Origin: Myxococcota bacterium | Lineage (GTDB): Bacteria; Myxococcota_A; Polyangia; Palsa-1104; JAEUJZ01 | Length of the DNA: 64,000 bases | Reading direction: 5' to 3' | Assembly: GCA_025057315.1 (NCBI GenBank) | Contig: JANWXW010000023.1 | Location: 1 to 64,000, forward strand | In this document: one piece after another, positions 34,550 through 45,500 of the stretch | Layout: each line of letters begins with the position of its first letter | Numbering within the stretch: position 1 is the first letter of the stretch | Made by a program: the position numbers and the translations under genes | Notes under the pieces: generated by a model | Database searches by the model: none | The model's input: the letters and a program-made list of their open reading frames with translations, nothing else | Told to the model about the DNA's origin: nothing

Positions 34550-35698
34550 TCATGACAGCCCTGGCTGAAGCCGACGGTACTGGGCATACAGGATCTGCAG
34601 GGCGAGCTGGGCCTCCTGCCGCTGCGCTCCGTCGGGGTCCTGCTGCATGCGGCGCAGCTCCCCCACGGCGTCGCGGAGGAAGCCGAGCGCGCAGAGGTGG
34701 TCCAGTTCGGCCTCCCCCGGCTGCTGCAGGAGCTGGTCCGTCTGGACGCGGAGGAGGTGGAAGCGGGCGCGCCACTGGTCCAGCAGCTGCTCTAGCGCCT
34801 GGCCCGTCTCTAGGTCGATGCTGCCGCTGAGGCTCAGCTGGAGCAGGTGACGGTCCCACGGCTGGCCCAGGTTCTGCAGGGACGCCTCGAGCGCGCCTAG
34901 GTCGTCGCGGCAGTGAAGCTGCGCCTGCAGCTGGTGCCAGCGGAAGTGCCCCACGGGGATGCGCTGCACCTGGGGGGGAGCGCCGGCTCTGTCGATGGAC
35001 ACCAGGAGCACGTTGCCGGCATCGTTGTCTTTGAAGCGGTCCGGCTCGGGGGTGCCGGCATACCAGGTGCGCGGCCCGATCTGTAGGGTGCCGTGCCAGT
35101 CGCCCAGCGCCAGGTAATCCAGCCGCGCGCGCTCGGCCCGGTCGGGGGCGATCGGGTTGAGGGCCTCGCTCTCTTGGGGCAGGTGGCTGCGCACGCTGCC
35201 GTGGGCCAACCCCACCCGCACCGCGCCCTCCGGGGTGTCCATGGCATCCAGGATCTCGGTGACATCCACGGCCTCATGGCGGCGGCACAGGGGCGCTGGC
35301 AGCACGGCCAAGCGGTGGTGCAGGAGCACCGGCCTGGGCTCGGTCAGCAGGTGCACATGGGGGGGCAGACCCATGCGCTGCAGACGGGTCCAGGGGCTCT
35401 CGGCCAGAGCAGGGTCGTGGTTGCCCGGCAGCAGCAGCCAGGGGCCGCAGAAGCCGGCCAGGGCCTCTAGGGTCCGCCGCAGCGTCTCGTCCGAGACGGC
35501 CAGGGTGTCAAAGACGTCGCCGGCGACCAGCACGGCATCCACGGCCTGCTCGGCCGCAATCTGGGCAATGCGCCCCACCGTGCGCAGGCGCTGGGCCCGC
35601 AGCAGGGCGGCCTTGTCTCCATCGTCGGTGGCGATGTCCCTGAATGCCTTGCCAATCTGCCAGTCGGCGGAGTGCAAAATCTTTATCCCGCCTACCAT
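34550..35698 (-). CDS. SbcD/Mre11/YhaO-like DNA repair exonuclease
   Basis: 382 residues. Metallophosphoesterase nuclease: 'ILHSADWQIGKAF', 'VAGDVFDTL', 'LLPGNHDPAL', 'VGLAHGSV' and 'LALGDWHG' are the metal-binding motifs. In 'ADWQIG' the usual second His is Gln, as in some COG0420 members. Mre11-type subunits cut DNA ends, using the ATPase partner to control access; that partner gene follows 4 bp after this stop. The start at 35698 ('MVGGIKILHSAD') gives the usual short lead-in; starts at 35713 and 35758 are possible. Divergent from dacB. Confidence 0.83.
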   Translation of the reverse strand: MVGGIKILHSADWQIGKAFRDIATDDGDKAALLRAQRLRTVGRIAQIAAEQAVDAVLVAGDVFDTLAVSDETLRRTLEALAGFCGPWLLLPGNHDPALAESPWTRLQRMGLPPHVHLLTEPRPVLLHHRLAVLPAPLCRRHEAVDVTEILDAMDTPEGAVRVGLAHGSVRSHLPQESEALNPIAPDRAERARLDYLALGDWHGTLQIGPRTWYAGTPEPDRFKDNDAGNVLLVSIDRAGAPPQVQRIPVGHFRWHQLQAQLHCRDDLGALEASLQNLGQPWDRHLLQLSLSGSIDLETGQALEQLLDQWRARFHLLRVQTDQLLQQPGEAELDHLCALGFLRDAVGELRRMQQDPDGAQRQEAQLALQILYAQYRRLQPGLS

Positions 35699-35757
35699 CC
35701 TTGGTAGAGCCATACCATGACAGAGGGCTCTGACAACAGAACAGGGTGGGCGCGACA

Positions 35758-35786
35758 TCGCCTCGGCCGCGATCCTCTGCTACGCT
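35758..35786 (+). promoter_or_regulatory. Possible promoter of dacB (leaderless geometry)
   Basis: TCGCCT (35758-35763), 17-bp spacer, TACGCT (35781-35786), then 7 nt to the ATG at 35794. The -35 is weak; no Shine-Dalgarno is present. Confidence 0.3.
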
Positions 35787-35793
35787 GCACGAC

Positions 35794-37440
35794 ATGGCTG
35801 TTGTGATCCTGCGGCTCCTGCAGAGCCCTGCGCTCGTTTTGGGCACGGGGGCGCTTCTGCTTCTGGCCTGCGCTGCCTGGGCCGACCCGGTGCCGCCGCC
35901 TGCTGGCACGTTGGCGCCCGTGAGCCTGCCTGTGCCGTCGGTGCAGGCGTCGGTTTCGCCACTGGGGACGGCCCCGATGCGCATAGACCCCCCCCCTGCC
36001 GATGCGGTGCAGCGCGTGCGCTGGCTCAACCAGCGCATCGATGCGATCCTGGCCGCAAGCTCTCTTGGCCGCGCGCGCATGGGGGTGGCGGTTATGGACA
36101 TTGAGAGCGGTCGCCTGCTTTACGCACGCAATGAGGGAGAGCTGCTCAACCCAGCCTCCAACGTCAAGCTGGTGACGACGGCGGCAGCGCTGGCGCTGCT
36201 CGGTCCCGAGTTTCGCTGCAAGACGGCCCTGTACATCGACCGCGACCACCGAACCAACGAACGTGCCAACCTGTACCTGCGGGGCTTTGGCGACCCGACG
36301 CTGCAGGCTGAGGATCTATGGCGGCTGTCGGCGGAGCTGAGTGTGCGCGGCGTGCGGCGCATCGGCGGCGACATCGTGGTGGACGACAGCTATTTCGACG
36401 ACCAGCGCATCGGTCCGGGCTTCGATCAGAAGGCCGAGGACGCGCCCTTTCGGGCACCCCAGGGCGCGGTGTCGCTCAACCTGAATGCGGTCGGGGTGCG
36501 GGTCTCACCGGGGAATGCCGAGGGCGACCCGGCGCGGGTGACGGTGGAGCCCGCCTCGGCCTACTTCGTCGTCATCAATGAGGCCCGCACCACGGCCAGT
36601 GGCCGCACCCACATCACGGTGGAGGCCAGCGATGACAAGAGCGCGGCTGCGGGCCAGGAGCGAACGGTGATTCACGTGCGCGGCGCCATCCGCCGGGGGG
36701 ATGCCAGCCAGGATTTCTGGAAGCGGGTGGGGCATCCGGAGCTGTATGCCGGGTACACGCTGCGGGAGCTGCTGTTGCGGCGCGGCATCAAGGTCGGTGG
36801 GCGCGTGGTGCGCGGCGTGGTACCCCAAGGGGCCGTGCTGCTGGGCACGCACAGCTCGCCGCCGCTGGGGGTCATTGTGCGCGATATCAACAAGCGATCC
36901 AACAACTTCATGGCCGAACAGGTGCTCAAAATCCTCGGCGCCGAGACGGGCGGCCGGCCCGGCACCTGGCGCAAGGGGCTGGAGGCGGTGGCGCGCTTTC
37001 TAGAGGGGCTGGGCATTCCGCCAGACCGCTACCAGATGACCAACGGGTCTGGGCTCTACGATGCCAACCGCTTTTCGGCCGGACAGATCGTCACCATCCT
37101 GCGCGCGGCCTACCGCGACTTCCGCTACGCTGCGGACTTCGCCGGCTCGCTGGGCATCTCCGGTGCCGAGGGGACGATCAGCCACCGCATGAGCGGGGGG
37201 TTGGCGGAGCGGTACGTTCGCGCCAAGACCGGGACGCTGCTGGGCGTCTCATGCCTGTCGGGCTATGCCGGCTCCCCCTTGCCGACCGCGCCGCGGGGGC
37301 CGTTGGCATTTTCGATTCTCATGAATGATCTTCCCGAGGATGGTGGGCCTGCGGCGCGACAGGCCCAGGACGCCATTGCTGAGGCCCTGGTGGCCTACCT
37401 GGGCGCGCCCTCGGACCAGCGTGTGGGGACGGTGCGATGA
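35794..37440 (+). CDS. dacB: D-alanyl-D-alanine carboxypeptidase/endopeptidase (PBP4, DacB, S13 family)
   Basis: 548 residues. Periplasmic peptidoglycan-trimming serine enzyme. The N-terminal hydrophobic segment ('LVLGTGALLLLACAAWADP') is a signal peptide. The penicilloyl serine transferase motifs are present in order: SxxK 'NPASNVKLV' (S122-K125), SxN 'NKRSNNFMA' (S369) and KTG 'RAKTGTLLG' (K478). A large insert between SxxK and SxN (about 200 residues) is the usual class C PBP4 domain. Length is a little above E. coli DacB. The stop overlaps the next ATG (ATGA), so the small lipoprotein is co-translated. Confidence 0.92.
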   Translation: MAVVILRLLQSPALVLGTGALLLLACAAWADPVPPPAGTLAPVSLPVPSVQASVSPLGTAPMRIDPPPADAVQRVRWLNQRIDAILAASSLGRARMGVAVMDIESGRLLYARNEGELLNPASNVKLVTTAAALALLGPEFRCKTALYIDRDHRTNERANLYLRGFGDPTLQAEDLWRLSAELSVRGVRRIGGDIVVDDSYFDDQRIGPGFDQKAEDAPFRAPQGAVSLNLNAVGVRVSPGNAEGDPARVTVEPASAYFVVINEARTTASGRTHITVEASDDKSAAAGQERTVIHVRGAIRRGDASQDFWKRVGHPELYAGYTLRELLLRRGIKVGGRVVRGVVPQGAVLLGTHSSPPLGVIVRDINKRSNNFMAEQVLKILGAETGGRPGTWRKGLEAVARFLEGLGIPPDRYQMTNGSGLYDANRFSAGQIVTILRAAYRDFRYAADFAGSLGISGAEGTISHRMSGGLAERYVRAKTGTLLGVSCLSGYAGSPLPTAPRGPLAFSILMNDLPEDGGPAARQAQDAIAEALVAYLGAPSDQRVGTVR

Positions 37441-37868
37441 GGACCAGGTGGTGGCCATGCCTGATGCTGGGCGCCCTGCTCGGCTGCGCCCCTGAGGTGG
37501 CCGGGGTCCGAGAGCGGACCGGGCCGCCGCGGCCGGAGGAGCATGACATCGTGCCGGTCGGGGGATACGAGCCGCTGGCGGGCCAGTGGGCGACCACGCG
37601 CAGAGACGAGGTGATTGGCGAGCAGCAGGTGCCCCTCATCATCGAGGTGGACAAGGACGTGCTCATCGGCGCGGCGCCGGACCACGCGGTGCGGGTGCGC
37701 TGCCAGGCCAGCCACCGCACCTGCGTTGGGCGCTGGAGCGACAACGTGGGCAGCGGCCGGATGACGTGGGTGTTTGCACCGGACTTCCGCAGCTTCCAGG
37801 GCAGCTATGACGGAACCAGCGAGGGGCGGGACGTGGGCCGCAGCAGCTGGACGGGTGTGAAGCAGTAG
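37437..37868 (+). CDS. Small lipoprotein of unknown function
   Basis: 143 residues. 'MRTRWWPCLMLGALLGC' is a lipoprotein signal with Cys17. The mature part 'PLAGQWATTRRDEVIGE', 'LIIEVDKDVLIGAAPDHAV', 'GRWSDN' and 'SFQGSYDGTSEGRD' resembles a small beta-barrel/lipocalin-like pattern of Gly/Asp turns and 'GxW' strands. It overlaps the dacB stop by four bases, so it may modulate that enzyme or share its compartment. No family name recognised. Confidence 0.6.
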   Translation: MRTRWWPCLMLGALLGCAPEVAGVRERTGPPRPEEHDIVPVGGYEPLAGQWATTRRDEVIGEQQVPLIIEVDKDVLIGAAPDHAVRVRCQASHRTCVGRWSDNVGSGRMTWVFAPDFRSFQGSYDGTSEGRDVGRSSWTGVKQ

Positions 37869-38243
37869 GCGCATCTGCGGGCCGAAGCGGCAGACCTCGA
37901 GGCTCCCAGGCGTGCGGCCCTGGGGAGGAGCACACGGCCGGGGTCGATGGGCGGCTGCAGGGCCTGGTCCAGGGAACTTGGGCCCGCTGGGGCCTGGGGG
38001 CCGTTGCGGCACCTGGTAGGCCGGGGGGCTGATCCACATCCGGCGGAGGCCCGGTCGAGCGGGTGCCAGCCGGTGGGCAGCTCAAGGGGGCTGCCCGGCG
38101 AGTCGATGGGGGAGGACGCATTGGTTCGGCTGGCGCCATGCGGGCTGGTGCACTACATTAGGAAATTATTTCCATCGCGCGCACCGTGTGCGCAGCGCCA
38201 GCGGGTCGCGCCGCCACGGCACGAGCGGGACAGTGGTACATCG
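37869..38243. other. Intergenic region without a recognisable gene
   Basis: About 375 bp. The frame of the following gene is open through much of it (from 37947), but the translation is low-complexity Gly/Arg/Pro and not protein-like. A short AT-rich patch lies at 38154-38172, including TACATT (38154-38159), a weak -10 candidate without a matching -35. Nothing else found. Confidence 0.5.
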
Positions 38244-39230
38244 ATGCAGGTCCGCACCCCCTTGGGAACCTACGCCGCCCTGGGCTGCCTGGTGGCCGCC
38301 GCCACGGCGCTGGCGCTGCTGGTCGTGCCAGAGGTGCCGCGTTGGCTGGTGCCTGCTGCGGCCCTGCCTGGCCTCCTCTACTACTTGGTGGCTTCGCGCC
38401 GCGAGCGTCGCCGGCGACAAGTCCTGCGCCAGCCGTTTCCGCTGGCCTGGCGCGAGGTGCTGCTCAGGCGCGTCCCTTTCTACCGCCACCTGAGCGTCCA
38501 GGAGAGCCAGCGGTTCGAGGAGGAGATCCAGATCTTCTTGGCCGAGCATACGATTTACCCGGTGCCAGGCATCGAGCTATGGCGCAGCGCGCCGGTCCGT
38601 TTCACCGAGGAGCATCGCGTGCTGATTGCGGCCAGCGCGGCGACGCTGCTCATTGGACGCCCGGAGTGGCGCCTGCCGACAACCCGCGACATCGTCGTCT
38701 ATCCGACCTCGTTTTCCGAGCAGGATTACGACATCTCCCAGGCCGGCCATGCGCTGGGTATGGTGCACGCGCAGGGTCCGATCTTGCTCTCGCTGCCAGC
38801 CCTTCTGCGAGGATATCCTCCCATCAGTAATGAAGATGCGGCATGGACCGAGCCCCCCCCCAACGTGGGCATCCACGAGTTTGCCCATGTGTTAGATCTC
38901 ATTGGGGCCGACCACGGCCGACCCACGGGCATACCCGGCTTTGTCGGGCGACGTCTGCGTGAGCGGCTGGCACGACAGATGGCCCTGGAGCGCGCGCGCC
39001 TGGAGGCCGGCCGGTCCGTGCTCGACCCCTACGGTCTGAAGAACGATGCCGAGCTGTTTGCCGTCTCGGTAGAGGCCTTTTTTATGGACCCGTTGCGGCT
39101 GCGCACGCTGCACGCGGAGCTATACGAGGTGCTCGCCGAGCTGTTCAACCAGGACCCAGCAGGCAGGCTGCTGCCCGCGCACTGGCTTCTGCGGCCCTGG
39201 TTTGCAGCGCCGGTTAGATATGTAGCGTAG
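38244..39230 (+). CDS. MtfA-like zinc metallopeptidase (M90 family)
   Basis: 328 residues from the ATG at 38244 ('MQVRTPLGTYAALG'). An N-terminal TM hairpin (about 5-50) precedes the catalytic core: 'VGIHEFAHVLDLI' provides HExxH (H211, E212, H215), and 'NDAELFAVSVEAFFMDP' carries the downstream Glu ligand, as in MtfA (YeeI). MtfA binds and inactivates the glucose regulator Mlc in E. coli and is an aminopeptidase-like zinc enzyme. The E. coli protein lacks the membrane segment seen here. The upstream in-frame extension is not protein-like and was left out. It stands alone before the giant TPR gene. The substrate is unknown. Confidence 0.85.
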   Translation: MQVRTPLGTYAALGCLVAAATALALLVVPEVPRWLVPAAALPGLLYYLVASRRERRRRQVLRQPFPLAWREVLLRRVPFYRHLSVQESQRFEEEIQIFLAEHTIYPVPGIELWRSAPVRFTEEHRVLIAASAATLLIGRPEWRLPTTRDIVVYPTSFSEQDYDISQAGHALGMVHAQGPILLSLPALLRGYPPISNEDAAWTEPPPNVGIHEFAHVLDLIGADHGRPTGIPGFVGRRLRERLARQMALERARLEAGRSVLDPYGLKNDAELFAVSVEAFFMDPLRLRTLHAELYEVLAELFNQDPAGRLLPAHWLLRPWFAAPVRYVA

Positions 39231-39592
39231 CATCCTTGGGCGATTCGCCTGGGACACCCCCTGCGCTGAACGAGGGGGGCGGTCCTCGGCGCTCTTGGTG
39301 CCGGTGCCCTCGGTGCTGGTGCTGAGAGCCGCCAAGGAGCCAAGGCAGACGGGGTTGGGGGAGGCATCGGGGGATGCGGCCTCTGCTCCGGGCTCTCGCG
39401 TGCCGTTGTCCTGGTCCTGCATCACTGAAAAGCTACAGGAACTCTGCAAAGTGGCAGGAGCAGGGCGGGCGCAGGCACGGCTTTTTTTCTATCTTGTACC
39501 AGAAGATAGCCCACAGGGCGCTTGAAACGGCCGCTTGCAAACAGCTAGAATCCGTCTGCCAGGTCAGCTTTCCAGCGCGAGGCTCCTACCAC
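39231..39592. other. Intergenic region before the giant TPR gene
   Basis: About 360 bp without a supported gene. It ends with the promoter at 39522-39551. A small inverted repeat CTATCTT/AAGATAG (39489-39509) follows a run of T residues. The frame of the TPR gene is open upstream to 39374, but that extension has no TPR character. Confidence 0.5.
39522..39551 (+). promoter_or_regulatory. Strong sigma-70-like promoter of the giant TPR gene
   Basis: TTGAAA (39522-39527), 18-bp spacer, TAGAAT (39546-39551). Predicted start near 39558, about 35 nt before the ATG at 39593. Confidence 0.6.
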
Positions 39593-42500
39593 ATGACGGA
39601 CATCCTGCAGGCCCTGGTGTCGCTGGACACCGAACCGAACAATCCGGAAATTCTGGGCAAGCTCAGCGCGCAGTGTCGTGCGGCTGCACAACAGGGGGGG
39701 GAAGGCGCCGCCAGCCTTCGCAGGTCGCTGGAGGAAGCGATGCGGCGCTTGCGCGAGCGCGGCGATCACGAGCTGGTGCTCCGGCTCATCGACATCCAAA
39801 TGGAGACCGGTCTGGCCGACGGTGCCGCATTGCGGGCGGAGCTGTACTTCGAAAAGGGCCGGATGCTGGAGAGCGAGCTGCTCCGCGACCGCGATGCTGA
39901 AGCAGCCTACCGGGCCGCCCTCCGCGAGCAGCCGGGCTACGAAGCAGCCCAGGAGGCGCTGGACCAGCTCATCATGGTCCGCGACAACTGGCAGAAGATC
40001 GTCAAGAAGTTTATCGATGAGGCGAAGGCCTCCACCGATCGCCAGCTTACCACTAGCCTGTATACCAGCGTGGGGGAGTACTTTGCCCGTTTCAGCCCGG
40101 GCAGCTACGAGGCCGAGACATACTGGCAGCGGGCGCTGCAGGTGGAGCCGCGCAACCGGCGTGCCTCGCAGCATCTGGAGCGGCTCCTGCGCCAAAGCGG
40201 TCGCTGGGCGGATCTGGTCAAGGTGCTGGAGCAGCGCGTGGACCACTCGGCCACCAAGGAGGAGCGGGTCGCGACCCTGCTGCAGCTGGCAGAGGTACAC
40301 CAGAGCCGGCTCAACCGGCCGGAGGCGGCGATTGAGGCCTACCGAAAGCTGCTGGCCATTGACCCGGGCAACGCCCGCGCACTGCAGGCGCTAGAGAGCA
40401 CCTACACCGCGCAGCAGGACTGGATGGGGCTCATCAAGCTCTACGAGCAGGCCCTGAAGGCGCGGCAGCGGACCGACAGCGAGCTACCTACCATTCTAAA
40501 GATTGGCCGACTGTACTGGAAAAACGTCGGCAACCTGGAACAGGCAGACGAGTTTTACAAGCGCGTCCGCAAGACCGACCCGGCCCACCCGGAGATGCTT
40601 GACTTTTACCGCGCCTTCTACGGCCGCAGCGGCACGGCGGAGGATGCGGCCAGGCTCCTGCAAGTGCTTATGCAGGCGCAGAAGGTGGAGCACGACCCCA
40701 CCCGCAGGCTGGCCCTGGGTATTGAGATGGCTCATGTGGCCGAGGGGGCGCCCGGAGGGGTGGACAAGGCCATCGACATCTGGAAGTCCGTGCTTAAGCT
40801 GCAGCCCGGACACCAGGAGGCGACCGCTGCCCTCAAGCGCCTCTACCAGCGGGCGGAAAAGTGGAATGCCCTGCTGGAGATGCTCAAGGAGCAGGCCGAG
40901 GCGCTGTCCAAGGACGACCCCGAGCAGCTGGAGCAGCGCATCGAGCGGCTGCTGGAGATAGTGGCCATCTATCGCGACCGGCTGCGGCTGGACGTGATGG
41001 TCATTAATACCTACAACACCATCCTCCAGCTGCGTCCCGACCACGTCGGCGCGCTAGACGCCCTGGCCGACAAGTACGAGGCCATGGGCCGCTGGAACGA
41101 TCTCATTGGTGTGCTCCAGCGCAAGGCCGACCTGCTGGGAGAGCAGGCCAAGGCAGATCCGGTCCGGCGGCGCGAGCTGCAGGCGCAGCAGGCGCTGCTG
41201 CTCAAGCGGGTGGCGCAGCTCTGGATTGAGAAGTTTGGTAACCATAACCAGGCGGTCAAGCCGCTGGAGGAGCTGTATCAACTCGATCCATCGGACCGGG
41301 AAACGGTCGCCAAGCTGCGCGACATCTACACCAAGCGGCGGAGCTGGCGTGCGTTGTTGGAGCTAGAGCGCCGCGAGCTGCAGGCGCTGGAGAGCCGGCC
41401 CGACCAGGGGGGTGAGGAGCGGCGCGCCAAGCTCATCGAGGTGGCCCGGCTGGCGCAGGACCGGCTGGGCGATCCTCATGAGGCGATCGCCGCCTGGAAT
41501 CGGCTGCTGGAGCTGGATGCTCATGACGAGGTGGCGCTGCAGGCGCTGGTGGTGCTGTACGAGCGAGAGAAGCGCTACCCGGCGCTGGTGGAGGTGCTGT
41601 CGCGCCAGCGTAGCCGCACTCGCGACGTGAAGCTGCAGGTGGCGCTGCTGGAGCGCATCGGCATGATCTTCGCCGAGAAGCTAGCTGCACCGGCTCATGC
41701 GGTGGAGCTGTACCGAGAGATCGTCGCGCTGCAGCCGTCGCACCAAAAAGCCATGCGCACGCTGCGCGAGCTGTACGGCCAGGCCGGGCAGTTCGACGAG
41801 TTGGAACGTCTCTACGGCGCCCAGGAGCAGTGGGATGAGCTATGTGAGGTGTTCAACGGCCTCGCTGAGCGCTCTGGCCGCCCCGAGCAGAAGCTCGATC
41901 TGTACCTGCGCGTAGCACGCATTGCCGAGACGCGCCTGCACAGTCAGGAACGGGCGCAGAAGGCGTACGAAAAGATCCTGCAGGTGGAGCCCACCCACCT
42001 CCAGGCAGCGCAGGCGCTGGTGCCCATTTACCAGCAGAGCGAGCGCTGGCCGCGTCTGCTGGCCATGTACGAGGTCTTGCTGGCGCATGCCGTGAGCGAC
42101 GACGGGCGCCTCCAGATCATGCGCCAAATCGTGGAGCTGTGTGAGCATCGCCTGGGCAACCGCACGCTGGCCTTCCAATGGATGGCGCGGGCCTACGCCC
42201 TGCACGAGATGGAGGAATCTCCGCTCCAGCAGGAGCTAGAGGCGGAGCTCGAGCGGCTTGCGGAGGAGGCAGGTGCCTGGACGGACCTGGTGGCGATCTA
42301 CGCCCGCCAGGTCGAGGCTCTTCCCGATGCTGTTCCGCCCGATGTCAACCAGCGCAAGGTGGCGCGGTTGCGGCAGCTCGCGCAGCTGGCGCAGCAGCGG
42401 CTGGGCGATGTGTCCATGGCGCGGTCGTACTGGGAAGAAGTGCTCCGCCGTGTGCCGCTTGATGCTGAAGCGCTCACCGCGCTGGAGGGGATCTTCACCG

Positions 42501-45500
42501 AGCAGCGCCTGTGGCCTGAACTGCTCGGCATCTACCGCCGCCGCGTCGAGGCCGCTCCCGATGGCATGCGTCGCATCGAGGTGCTGTTCAAGGTGGCGCA
42601 GCTGGAGGAAGAGAAGCTGCACGACCGCTCGGCGGCTGCTGCCACCTACCGGCGCATTTTGGCCGAACCCGACTCGCGCCTGTCGGTGCAAAGCACCATG
42701 CGGGCCCTGCGCGCGCTGGAGAAGATCTTCCAGCAGTCCGGGGACTTCGAGTCGCTGGCCGAGGTGCTGGAGCGGCAGCTCCAGCAGATCGAGGCGCTGG
42801 CTGCCAGCCGCGAGGAGCGGCCGACCAAGGCCGACCTCGATACCCAGATCATGGTGGCCTTCCAGCTCGGCGAGCTGTATGAGACCCAGCTGGGGCGGCC
42901 CGAACGTGCCCTGGAGCGGTACCGGCAGGTGCTGCAGCTTACCTCCGGACACCGCCCGACGCTGGTGGCCCTGGAGCGTTTCCTCCACCCGGACAACCGC
43001 CTGCGGGTCGAAGTGGCGCGCCTGCTGGTGCCGGCCTATGAGAAAGCAGACGATGCGCGCAAGCTCAGCGAGGCGCTGGAGATCTTGCTGGGCGCAGCCG
43101 TCGATCCGCAGGAGGAGTTGGACCTGCTGCGACGTCTGGTGTCGCTCACTCGTCGGCTTGGGGAGGCCGAGGACGCCTACCGCTTCGCCAGCCGACTCTT
43201 CGAGCGTGAGCCGTTCGACCAACAGAACCGACAGGAGCTGGCCGAGTTGGCCGAGGCCCTCGATCGGCAGGACGACCTGGCAAACCTGCTGAGCGAGGCG
43301 GAGCGAAGGGCAGCTACCGCCGGAGATCACGCCCTGGCCCGCGACCTGGCCTGGGAGCTGGGCCAGCTCTACGACCACCAGCTCCATCAGATGGAAGATG
43401 CCGAGCGGGCCTATGTGCGCGTGCTGGAGCGCGACGAGACACATGAGGGCGCGGCGCGGGCCCTAGAGCGCATCTACCGCGCCAGCGAGCGGTTCCGCGA
43501 GCTGCGGCAGCTGCTCGAGCGGCGCAAGGAGCTGGCGCTGGATGACGAGGAGCGCAAGGAGCTGCTGTTCCAGATCTGCGATCTCGACGAGGGGGTGCTG
43601 GAGGACGAAGAGGCGGCGGCGCGGGACTATGCCGAGATCCTAGAGCTCGATCCGTCCAATACGCGTGCCTTCCGTGCGTTGGAGCGGTTGCATACGGCCG
43701 CCGAGCGCTGGCGCGACCTCGACGAGCTGCTGGCGCGAGCCATCCCCCACATGGACTCTGCAGCCGATCGTGCCCAGCTTCGCTTCCGTCGGGGTGAACT
43801 GCACGCCACGCGGCTGAATGACCCCGAGGGCGCCTGTGATCTGCTCGAGGAGGCCCTGTCCGAGCAGCCCTCGCACGAGGGAGCGAGACGGGCGCTCGAG
43901 TTCCTCATGAGCAATCCGACCCTGAGGCAGCGCATTGCACGCACGCTGGAGCCGCTCTTCCAGGAGGATGGCAACTGGCAGAAGCTGGTGCACGTGCTGC
44001 GCGTGCAGCGCGAGGCGCTGCCGGCGGAGCGAAGCCCAGAGGCGGCGGCGCTGATGGCACGGATCGCAGAGATCCTCAAGGAGCGTCTGCACAATCCCGA
44101 GGAGGCACTGGCGGCTTATCGCGAGGCGCTGCGCCTCGATCCGGGCGATCCGCGCCACCGCGAGAACGTGGAGCGACAGGCCACGGAGCTGGGGCGCTTC
44201 GACGAGTTGGCTGCTGCCTGGGAGGAGGCCTTCCTGGCGACCGATCCGGACAACCTGGCGTTGCGCGGCGAGCTCCTGCGGCGCGCGGCGGAGCTGTATG
44301 ACCACCAGCTGGGCGACCCGGACCGGGCCCGCGATGCTTGGAGGCGCCTGCTCGATCTGGACCCAACGTCGCTGGAGACGGCCCGGCCAGCAGTGATGGC
44401 CCTAGCACGCCTCTATGAGTTGTCGGAGCAGTGGGGGGAGCTCATCGATGTGCTACGGCGACATGCCGAGTGGGCCGAGCCAGCCGAGCGGAAGGAGATC
44501 CTGTTCCGCGTCGGCATGATCCAGCAAGATTTGCTCTTGGACAACGCGGCAGCCATCGGCACCTACCGTGAAATACTCCAGGAAGACCCCGAGGAGAGTC
44601 GTGCCCTAGATGCCCTAGAACGGCTCCACGTGACCCTGGAGCAGTGGGACGACCTCATCGAGATTCTCCGCCGTCGCGTCGAGCTGGCTCGGGACGGCCG
44701 GACACGGCGTGATCTGCTGTGGCGCATCGCCGAGGTGATCGAGCACAAGCTCGGTGATCGGGATGAGGCCATCAGTGCCTACCATGTGATCCTCGATGAG
44801 CGCGCGGACGACGTGCCCACCCTGGACGCGCTGGCCCGGCTGTACGAGGCCGCCGAGCGCCATGGTGACCTATTAGAGATGCTCGAACGGCGGTTGCCGT
44901 TGACGGCTTCCATGCCCGAGCGCATTGCGCTGCGCGTGCGCATGGCAGCGCTGCTGGAAGGGCCACTCCACCGACTGGACGCTGCTCTGGAGTGCTACCA
45001 CGAGATCCTCAAGGAGGACCCGCTACACCGCGGTGCCCGTGCTGGCGTCGAGCGTCTGCTCGACGATGAGGATCTGCGGCTGCGAGCGGCCGAAATCCTC
45101 GAGCCGATCTATCAGGCGGCCTTCGATCTGCCAGCCCTGATTCGCATTAATGAGCTTTTTGCTTCCCATATCCATGACACTCGGGAGCGCATTAATCGGC
45201 TCAAGCGGGTAGCCGAGCTGAGGAATCAACTCGGCGAGCCTGCCCACGCTTTCGATGCACTGGCCCGCGCTGCCCGCCTCGCTGCCATCGAGCCAGAGCT
45301 GCCGTCGCTGCTGGACCTCATTGAGGAGCACGTGCAGCGGACCGGTGCGCGGCGCGAATTGGTCGAGCTGTACCGCGAACTGGCCGATGACATTCTGAAC
45401 CCGGTCATCCAGGAACGCGTGCTCATCACCATTGCCAGCGAGGCACGGGCCCTGGGAGATCGGGCCACGGCCCGGGAGTACTACCGGCGTGTCCTCGACA

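Noticed and set aside
37947..38243. N-terminal extension of the MtfA-like protein
   Set aside because: The ~99 extra residues are low-complexity and unlike the family, whose conserved part begins after 38244.
39489..39509. Hairpin CTATCTT/AAGATAG read as a terminator
   Set aside because: The T run precedes, not follows, the stem on the plus strand, and As follow it on the minus strand.
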